Of a stretch of 64,000 bases of DNA, positions 57,081 through 64,000 are shown one piece after another; positions within the stretch are counted from its first letter, which is position 1; every line of letters begins with the position of its first letter. Made by a program: the position numbers and the translations under genes. Source of the DNA: Leucosporidium creatinivorum (taxonomy: Eukaryota > Basidiomycota > Microbotryomycetes > Leucosporidiales > Leucosporidiaceae); NCBI GenBank assembly GCA_001600635.1, contig BCKL01000032.1, forward strand, positions 103,083 through 167,082, written 5' to 3'. Under the pieces are notes generated by a model that worked only from the letters and a program-made list of their open reading frames with translations, did no database searches and was not told the DNA's origin.

Positions 57081-57715
57081 TGCAAGGATCGCTCCCTTCC
57101 TTCGCTCTTCTTCCACTCGGTCATTCGAAGTTGAGTCTCTTCTCTCTCTCTCATCTTTTCAGATCACACGCTGATCTGGTTCGTCGTTTGCCCGCCTCCA
57201 AGGCCTGGGCAAACNACCCCGACTCGTAACCTCAGATCATCGCCGAACTTTCCGCCCCCGCTCAACTCTCCCAACTCCACGTTCACCACTCCCACCTTCT
57301 CGCTACCCTCATCAACACCTCCTCCACTCGAACCTACACCATATCAACTTCCCCTTCCATCCGACCTTCTCGCCCGGCCCCTTCTTCGGCCTCAACTCCG
57401 CCTCGGCCTTCGCACCTGGAACTCGGCCTCAAGCATTCGGACGTCGGGGTAGAAGGGTACATGTTGGTTGATGGATTTTCTAGGTCTTTGGTCGTAGCCT
57501 TCGCCTTCTCGCTCTCTCTCTCTCACTCCTCACCTCACCGAACCATTTTTCCCCCTTCTCTCCACTCTCCTTCCTCTCCCCATCCACTCGTATCTCGAAA
57601 CCTAGACTCATTACACTGTTCTTGTGTCTTGATTCCTTCGACTCGCGAGCTCCCTATCTCTCATCGCCCTCTTCGCCAAAAGCAGGTCGCCTAGCCCGAG
57701 TTCTCGGACTTCGCA
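57081..57715 (+). repeat. 5' LTR (left end clear, right end inferred)
   Basis: The left end starts TGCAAGG and is the same as the sequence right after the polypurine tract at 63906. The right end is placed at CTTCGCA (57709-57715). This gives TG...CA ends with an imperfect inverted repeat, and a TGG-beginning primer-site candidate follows. The 3' LTR is mostly outside the window, so the length cannot be checked here. An N is present at 57215. Confidence 0.6.
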
Positions 57716-57717
57716 GC

Positions 57718-57732
57718 TGGTGCTCCCTGCAC
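57718..57732 (+). other. Candidate primer-binding site of the chromovirus
   Basis: TGGTGCTCCCTGCAC lies 2 nt after the inferred LTR end. Its complement ends in GGGAGCACCA, i.e. a tRNA 3' end with CCA. No such tRNA is in this window to confirm it. Self-priming is the alternative. Confidence 0.35.
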
Positions 57733-58069
57733 TTTTTTAACAGTTTGAGCTAAGTTCCTGTAGCTTAATATCTACCGAGGCCTGAGTTGACACGTCGTCC
57801 TGGACGTCCACAGCTCTCCCTCCAACTCCGCACCTTCGGCGGCAGGCGACTCCTCCCTCTCGCCTTCCCCGTCTACCGCGCCTCTTCCCTCGGCGCACTC
57901 CTCCTCACCTTCCTCCTCGTCCGAGTCGGGTTCCTCCCAACCTCCTCCTCCTCGCCGGCTCACTCGAAGTGCTCGACTTCCCCTCCTCTTCGACGCAACT
58001 TCACTCAACACTTTCCTCACCGCTCGCTCAGCAATTGCTCGCTCTCTTCGGCATCGCTCACCTCGCTCA
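57733..58069 (+). other. Untranslated leader of the chromovirus
   Basis: 337 bp between the candidate primer site and the gag ATG. It is pyrimidine-rich and has chance ORFs only. Confidence 0.5.
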
Positions 58070-59500
58070 ATGGATCACAACTCCAATCCTCCCACTGGAG
58101 CCTGGGCCGACGAACCTTTAGTCGAACTGGATCCTCTTGGAGCCTCCGCCGAGCACGCCGCACTCCCTCCTCCCTCTCCTCGTCCCGCATCCATCGTCTC
58201 CGCCGCTTCCCACGTCTCGATCGGATCGGCTACTCGTCGTTTGGAGATCCTACAGCAGCGGGAGCTCCGCCTCGAGCAGGAGCGCCTGCGCCAGGAGGAG
58301 GAGGACGCGATACTCGCCGTCGCGGATCTGGAGTCGGCTCGAGGCCCGCCTGTCGTAAAGCAGGAGCCTGTCGGTCATCAGTCAGAGCGCACGCACGCCG
58401 AGGTTCTTCGCACCAAGCTCGAGGAGCTGGAGGAGGAACGTCGCTCTCTCACCAACGCCCTCGGCGCCCTCAACATCACCTCGCCTTCACCCCTCTGCGA
58501 CGTCCTCAACTTCCGACCCGCGGCCAAGCTGTCGACTAAAATCAAACTTCCCCCTCCTGCTAAGTGGAAGGGTTCTTTCCTGCATCATGAGGTGGAGGGC
58601 TGGATCCGCTCGGCAACGGGATACTTAGCTGCAGCCGGGGTTCGGTTGGAGGACAACATTTCTGAGGCTATAGCACCTGATGTATTCCACATCGTCCGCT
58701 CGCTGATGTCCCCTGATCCTCTACAGAAGGATCATGTCTCGGCGCAAGCCTGGTTCGACGCCCTTCAGCTTCGGACTCCCACCTCCTCGGCTTCTCAGCT
58801 CTTCTCGGCGCTCCGTGAGCACTGGATGGATCATCAAGCCGATCAACGCACTCGACTCGCCTTCGTCAGCGCTTCTCAAGGATCCATGCGCGCTCGTGAA
58901 TGGGCTTCGCACCTTGAGTCCCTCGCTTCTCAGATGATCGGTCGTTTCGTCTCCGACGTTGAGCTCATGGACCGCTACACTGATGGTCTATCTCCTCGTT
59001 ACCTCTCTCACGTCACTCTACAGAAGGCTCAACTCCTTCGCGAGGGTCGTCCTCTCTCATTCCGACTTCTCGTCTCCGTGGCTTCGGACTTGGACTCGGT
59101 CGACTTCGCTACTCGCAAGCATCCTCTCTCGGCTCCCGTTGTCGCCAAGGCTTCTCCTGGACCCAAGAGCTCTTCGTCATTGTCGACGAATCTCCCGCCT
59201 TCGCCTTCGTGGATCTCTCAAGCTCTCGAGTGGCAGGCTGCCCATCCCCTCGCTTCCAAGACGGACTGGCACCGACCCGACAGTACTGGACGACCTCCCT
59301 CGGATCGTCTTCGCTGCTACAACTGCGGTCAATGTGGAGGACACTACTCTGCAACATGCCCTTCGTCTCGCGTGGTTCCCAGGTCGGCCGTCGTCGCGGC
59401 CGTGAAGCTAAGTCGTTCCAATTCTTCCGCCGTTCCCCTCGAGGTTGCAGTGGATTACCTCAAGGAGACGTCCGACCAGGGAAAAGCCCGGGACGAGTAA
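58070..59500 (+). CDS. gag: Chromovirus Gag
   Basis: 476 residues. An N-terminal region contains a coiled coil (LEILQQRELRLEQERLRQEE). A central capsid-like domain follows (KWKGSFLHHEVEGWIRSATG, AQAWFDALQLRTP, LFSALREHWMDHQADQRTRL). Near the C-terminus is one zinc knuckle, CYNCGQCGGHYSATC. Its spacing is C-x2-C-x5-H-x4-C, one residue longer than the usual C-x2-C-x4-H-x4-C. Gag builds the virus-like particle and packages RNA. The stop TAA (59498-59500) lies inside the predicted frameshift hairpin. Confidence 0.88.
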   Translation: MDHNSNPPTGAWADEPLVELDPLGASAEHAALPPPSPRPASIVSAASHVSIGSATRRLEILQQRELRLEQERLRQEEEDAILAVADLESARGPPVVKQEPVGHQSERTHAEVLRTKLEELEEERRSLTNALGALNITSPSPLCDVLNFRPAAKLSTKIKLPPPAKWKGSFLHHEVEGWIRSATGYLAAAGVRLEDNISEAIAPDVFHIVRSLMSPDPLQKDHVSAQAWFDALQLRTPTSSASQLFSALREHWMDHQADQRTRLAFVSASQGSMRAREWASHLESLASQMIGRFVSDVELMDRYTDGLSPRYLSHVTLQKAQLLREGRPLSFRLLVSVASDLDSVDFATRKHPLSAPVVAKASPGPKSSSSLSTNLPPSPSWISQALEWQAAHPLASKTDWHRPDSTGRPPSDRLRCYNCGQCGGHYSATCPSSRVVPRSAVVAAVKLSRSNSSAVPLEVAVDYLKETSDQGKARDE

Positions 59501-59540
59501 GGTTTGAGACACCTTGCTCGTCGTCGTCCTCTTCCGTCTC
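59479..59540 (+). promoter_or_regulatory. -1 ribosomal frameshift signal (slippery site plus possible pseudoknot)
   Basis: Slippery heptamer GGGAAAA at 59479-59485 is read CAG GGA AAA in the gag frame, i.e. X XXY YYZ. A 6-nt spacer follows. Stem 1 pairs GACGAGTAAGGT (59492-59503) with ACCTTGCTCGTC (59511-59522): 12 pairs, one being T-G. Loop bases GAGAC (59506-59510) can pair with GTCTC (59536-59540) to make an H-type pseudoknot. The -1 shift joins gag to the pol frame as QGK-SPGRVRFE. The layout is the standard one; activity is inferred. Confidence 0.8.
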
Positions 59541-62500
59541 CCTCGCTCCCATGATGAACGGGAGGTTCCAACGTCTACCGGTTCCTCCCGCCTATACCCT
59601 TCTAGGATCCCTTTGTGCCCTTCTTCAACGTTGTGGCTTGGACCAGGGGGGGGGGATTTCTGAGGAGCTTGGACTTCTCGCTAGCAACATCATCGAGTTC
59701 TTTCAAGATCACGCGCTAACTTCGGCTTTGACCGTATCCTGCCCGGTCTCCACAGACTCAACCCCGCTCAGCTCGTCCTCACCCTCGCCTCCTTCATTGT
59801 CGCCTTCCTTGCCCTCACCTTCATCGGAGCCTTCATCGTCGGCCGCTTCATTGGATTCCTCTCCCTCGGATCCACTCGTTGCTGTCGTCGATGTGAGTAC
59901 GCCTGTGCTTGACTCTGCAGGTTCTCCTATCTCAGCAAAGAGCTTGCCCGTCTGTTCTCCCCTTTCACCTTCTCCCAAGCGGAAGAGGGTGAAGAGGAAG
60001 AAGACTAGATCGGAAGCGCCTTCGCCGAACGAGCCTCAAGTTGCGCCTGAACCTCTCACCTTGGTGGGACAGTTCAACGGTGTTGATGCAACTTGCCTCC
60101 CCGACTCGGGGTCGCAGGCCGATATCATCTCGCCGGGGTTAGCTCACCGTCTCGGTCTCTCGCTCGAACGACTAATTGCTCCTCTCCGCGCCGAGATCGG
60201 CGCGGAAGGGCATGAGGTTCGACTTGCGTTATATGCCGTTGCGGATTTCGTTTCCAAAGATGTCTCCCTTCCTTCCCGTCCTTTCTTCGTCCACTCCCTC
60301 CCTTCGGGCATCGACGCCATACTCGGTCTTCCTTGGCTCAAAGCCTCGGGAGTTGCTGTTAGTGCTTCATCGGTGTTCGCTATTCCTGCAGGTCCTCACG
60401 AACCTGTAGTGAATCTCTCCTCCGGTCGCTTTGCACTCCAGCCGGAGCGCAATTTCGAGGACCTCGGCTTCACCCGCGCCGAGATGAGCGCCGACGACCA
60501 TCACCGGTTTGTTGTGTGCTCTCTCATGGCAGGAGTCGAGCGAGAAGACGAATGGATTGGTTTTGAGCCTCATAATCCTTTGTTGGATGTTGAGGATGAT
60601 GACGACCCCGAGAAGGGCGATATCTCTCAAGCCGAGTTTGACGAGGCGGTCAAGGCTCTTCTCGAGGAGTTCAGCGACACTTTAGTCGATGAGCTTCCTG
60701 ACGATAAGCCTGCTCCTTTCCGCCCTGTCAACCATTCCATCCCCATCATCGACGAGACCGTCAAGACTCGACCAAGAACTTACCCCATGCCCGACAAATA
60801 CAAGGCTCAATGGGCGGCTCATGCTAATAAGTTTGTCGAGTCTGGATGGTGGTCTCCACAAGCTCTCGATTCCGCGTGTGCTATGTTTGCTGTTCCCAAG
60901 CATGACCGCACACAGGCTCGGTTCGTTGTCAACCTCAAACCTTGCAACGCTAACACCGTCAAGATGCACACCCCAATTCCCGACATGCGATCCATTCGCA
61001 CCACCATCGCCTCCTACCGCCGTCGGTCCAAGTTCGACTTCAAGAACGCCTTCGAGCAGGTTCGAGTTATCCGAGAGCACGTGAAGCACACGGGCTTCGC
61101 AACGACTCTCGGCACTTTCGTCTCTCACGTCATGCAGCAAGGCGACACTAACGCTCCTGATACCATGCACAGAGTCTGCTACATGATGTTCCGGAAGTGC
61201 ATCGGCCGCTTCCTCGAGGTGTTCTACGACGACGTCTTCATCTACTCGAACACCCTTCGAGCCCACCTCCGATACCTTCGCATCGTCCTCGTCACGCTTC
61301 GATGGTATCGCTTTCTCCTCTCGAGATCGAAGGCTGACATCTGTCCTCCAAGATTAGAAGCCCTCGGCGCCGTCATCTCCGACGATGGCATCTCGGTCGA
61401 CCCTTCCAAATGGGACAAGATTGCTTCCTGGCCTACCCCTCGGAACCCTAAGGACGTCCTTCGCTTTATGGGTACCGTACAGTGGATGGCTGATCATGTT
61501 CCCAACCTTTCGCAGATCGCTGCGCCCCTCACTCGCCTCACCGGCAAAGTCGACTGGAATTGGTCGACCGAGACTCACGCCGCCTTCCTCCAGATCAAGT
61601 CTATCGTCCCTCAAGTTCTCTGCGCTCTCGACTGGAACAAGATTGACGAGGGCTCGGAACGCCTCTTCCTCTTCACCGATGCCTCAATCGAGGGCAACGG
61701 AGGCTGGCTCGGTCAAGGTCCTACGAGCAAGACAGCTCGCCCCTTTCGCTTTTGCTCTGCTAAGTGGAACTCGGCTCAGCGCAATTACTCTACTACTGAT
61801 CAGGAGCTCCACGCAGTTGTCGATTGCACCTCCACCTTCCGCGAGCATCTCGTCGGTCGCAAGTTCACCGTCGTTTCAGACCACCTTCCCCTCAAGACGT
61901 ACTGGGAGCAACCCCTCAAGCAGACTCGACGTCACGTTCGCTACTGGGAGCACCTCTCGAGCTTCGACTTCGATTGGGAGTTCATTCCCGGTAAGTCGAA
62001 CGATCTCGCTGATTCTCTTTCTCGTCTCGCCGAGATCGAGGATCTTCCAGACGACGCTACTCCTCCCTTCGCCAGAGACTTCGACACTCCCAACGACGGC
62101 TCGCCCCTCTTCATCGGTCCTCTCCCTCATCCCATGACCGTCACCATCGCCGCTCTCACCTTTGCCTCAGTTGCTCCCCTCTCCTCGGTCCTCGTCGCCC
62201 CTCTCGCACTTGGACTCGATCCCACCGAGCTGACTGAGGTTGGATCATCTGCTGTTGAGTCGTCTTCCTCGCTTGCTCCTTCGAAGCGACAGACTCTACT
62301 GACCCAGCTCCCTGCCCCATTCGTCGATTCCCTTCCGTCGGCACTTCGCGCAGATGCTCTTCTCTCCAAGATTATGTCCTCGCCGGCCGACTTCCCTTCC
62401 TTCGCCATCGTCGACGGAGCCCTCTTCTTCACCGACAGCGAGGGTTGGCGGCTCGTCGTACCTCGAGGCGAGCCGTCGCAAGATCCCGAAGCTGAGTCTC

Positions 62501-63999
62501 TTCCATCTTTCCGCGAGGCTGTCATTCAGCACTCGCACGAGACTCTCGGTCATCTCGGCGCCTCGAAGACACTCGCTTACGCACGTCGGTTCTTTTGGTG
62601 GCCACAGATGCACAAGGATGTCTACGACTACTGCCGCTCCTGCGAGCCCTGCGCTCGGGGCAAGTCACCCACTTCGGCGCCGTTCGGCCTTCTTCACCCG
62701 AACTCGATCCCTCCTCGGCCTTGGTCTTGGGTCGCTATGGACTTCGTCGTCGGGCTCCCGCCTGTTCCCTATCGCCGAGAGATTGTCGATTCGGTTCTCA
62801 CCGTCACCGAGACCTTAGGGAAGGCTGTTCATCTCCTCCCCCTTCCCTCGACCGCCACTGCTGCACAAGTCGCTGATGTCTACCATGATTCGGTCTACAG
62901 GCTTCATGGCCTTCCCGACTCCATCATCTCCGACCGCGACCCCAAATTCACCTCTGGCTTCTGGCGCTCGCTCCAGCGGAAAGTCGGCACCAAGCTCCGC
63001 ATGTCAACCTCCGGCCACCCTCAGACCGACGGCCAGTCCGAGGTTACCAACAAAACCGTCGGCTCAATCCTCCGTATCCTCGTCGAGGACAACCCCGACG
63101 ACTGGGCCTCACGTATCGCCGACATCGAGTTCGCTATCAACTCGGCTCCATCCTCGGCCACCGGTCTCTCGCCCTTCGAAGTCTCACTCGGCTACCTTCC
63201 CACCTCCTACCCCGTCAACTCGTGGTCTACTGCAGATGACGTTCATGCGGAAGGATTTGGTGAGCGCGCTCGTTTGAACTGGCTCCGAGCGACTGACGCC
63301 TTGATCGCTTCTCGCATCGAGATGACCGCTCAAGCCAACAAGCGTCGACGCGCCGATTCACCTCAGTTCAAGGTCGGCAACCTCGTCTACCTCTCCACCC
63401 GCGACATCACTTTCCCTCGCGGCCTCGCATCCAAATTCATTCCCAAGTTCATCGGCCCCTTCCCCATCGTCGGCTCTAACCCTTCCTCGTCCAACTACGA
63501 CATCGCTCTTCCTCCTCATCTCAAGATCCACACTCGCTTCCATGCCTCCAAGCTCCGCCCTCACTGGCCCAACGACGACCTTCGCTTTCCATCTCGTCGC
63601 TTCGACCAACCTCCCGCCGAGATCGTCGCCTCGGACGCCAATGAAGCCGAGTACCTTCTTGAGAAGGTCGTCGCTCACAAGGTCGTTCGTGGGAAGAAGA
63701 TGTACAAGGTACGCTACCTCGGCTACTCAGCAGCGGAGGATCAGTGGCGTCCCGAGGCCGAGGTCACGACCACCGCTCCAGAGCTCCTCGACGACTACCT
63801 CCTCCTCGTCCGCGGTCGCGTCGAGGCTGCTTCGCGCGCCAAGTTGCTCGCCTCTCGGCCTCGCGCCATTGTTTCGACGTGGGCTACTTCTTTAGGGGGG
63901 GTGGGTGCAAGGATCGCTCCCTTCCTTCGCTCTTCTTCCACTCGGTCATTCGAAGTTGAGTCTCTTCTCTCTCTCTCATCTTTTCAGATCACACGCTGA
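59486..63999 (+). CDS. pol: Chromovirus Pol polyprotein (PR-RT-RNH-IN-chromodomain)
   Basis: Read in the -1 frame after gag. A Ser/Pro-rich linker with KRKRVKRKK precedes the aspartic protease (ATCLPDSGSQADIIS). RT follows: SKFDFKNAFEQVRV, then EVFYDDVFIYS with the YDD catalytic pair. RNase H: LFLFTDASIEGNGGWLGQ, YSTTDQELHAVV, FIPGKSNDLADSLSR. Integrase: HETLGHLG, CRSCEPC zinc motif, then the three acids in AMDFVVGLPP, SDRDPKFTSGF and DGQSEVTNKTV. C-terminal chromodomain: EYLLEKVVAHKV, MYKVRYLGYSAAEDQWRPEA. The frame has no stop before the polypurine tract and runs 94 nt into the LTR, stopping at TGA 63997-63999. No missing catalytic residue was found. Confidence 0.9.
63893..63905 (+). other. 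Polypurine tract of the chromovirus
   Basis: A purine run (AGGGGGGGTGGG, one T) sits immediately before the TG that starts the 3' LTR. It is the expected primer for plus-strand DNA synthesis and fixes the LTR's left end. Confidence 0.85.
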
Positions 64000-64000
64000 T
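63906..64000 (+). repeat. 3' LTR, first 95 bp only
   Basis: Identical to 57081-57175 over all 95 visible bases. The remainder lies beyond the window. Confidence 0.85.

Larger units (their letters stand above)
57081..64000 (+). mobile_element. Ty3/Gypsy chromovirus, right end outside window
   Basis: Order of parts: 5' LTR, possible primer-binding site, gag, -1 frameshift signal, pol (protease, RT, RNase H, integrase, chromodomain), polypurine tract, start of 3' LTR. Gag and pol frames are uninterrupted. The visible first 95 bp of both LTRs are identical, so the insertion is probably young and may be active. It sits inside, or at the end of, the LINE fragment. Chromodomain chromoviruses of fungi target heterochromatin or methylated histones. 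Confidence 0.9.

Noticed and set aside
57716-58069. ORFs in the chromovirus leader as an extra gene
   Set aside because: Their Leu/Pro/Ser-rich translation comes from pyrimidine-rich DNA; gag begins at a good ATG at 58070.

Overview
The window looks like nuclear DNA of a basidiomycete fungus, most likely a red-yeast type member of the Pucciniomycotina (Microbotryomycetes; Rhodotorula or Sporobolomyces-like). The grounds are GC-rich coding sequence, very dense short introns (mostly 50-60 nt, GTGAGT/GTGAGC donors, a CTGAC branch site 10-20 nt before the acceptor), compact spacing, and protein families typical of a eukaryotic yeast. Gene models below were spliced by hand, so exon ends are predictions. 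No bacterial, CRISPR or plasmid features were seen.

Layout. 1-4.5 kb: an unrecognised disordered protein running off the left edge, divergent from a probable Sld3 replication-initiation protein. 4.5-9.8 kb: two tandem, extremely intron-rich coiled-coil paralogues. 10-11 kb: oligoribonuclease with two in-frame starts (mitochondrial and cytosolic forms). 11.2-16.4 kb: eIF4G with an MA3-type C-terminus. 17.2-18.7 kb: a Ser/Thr-rich GPI-anchored wall protein. 19.5-23.1 kb: two tandem secreted cysteine-rich proteins. 23.4-26.3 kb: glycogen branching enzyme. 26.7-29.3 kb: a divergent SDR reductase / acetoacetate-decarboxylase-like pair. 29.6-32.5 kb: eIF2A. 32.7-34.3 kb: an unknown coiled-coil protein.

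34.7-49.1 kb may be a metabolic neighbourhood: SMP-30/gluconolactonase-like lactonase, Zn2Cys6 regulator (divergent from it), D-2-hydroxyacid dehydrogenase, sugar-porter MFS transporter and HpcH/HpaI aldolase (divergent pair), then a GH125 alpha-mannosidase. It also holds a broken copy of the regulator's DNA-binding exon and a ~165-bp repeat present twice, each with an identical 38-nt core containing CGG-N9-CCG. A sugar-acid uptake and cleavage pathway is a reasonable hypothesis, not shown by the sequence.

49.2-54.8 kb: two predicted mitochondrial proteins of unknown function, ribosomal protein eS25 and a tRNA-Gly(CCC). 55.5-64 kb: a 5'-truncated LINE reverse-transcriptase fragment containing ambiguous bases, abutting an apparently intact Ty3/Gypsy chromovirus (gag, protease, RT, RNase H, integrase, chromodomain). 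Its 3' LTR runs off the right edge. The gag/pol overlap carries what looks like a textbook -1 frameshift signal: slippery GGGAAAA, 6-nt spacer and a possible H-type pseudoknot. This is the most striking sequence-level observation in the window.
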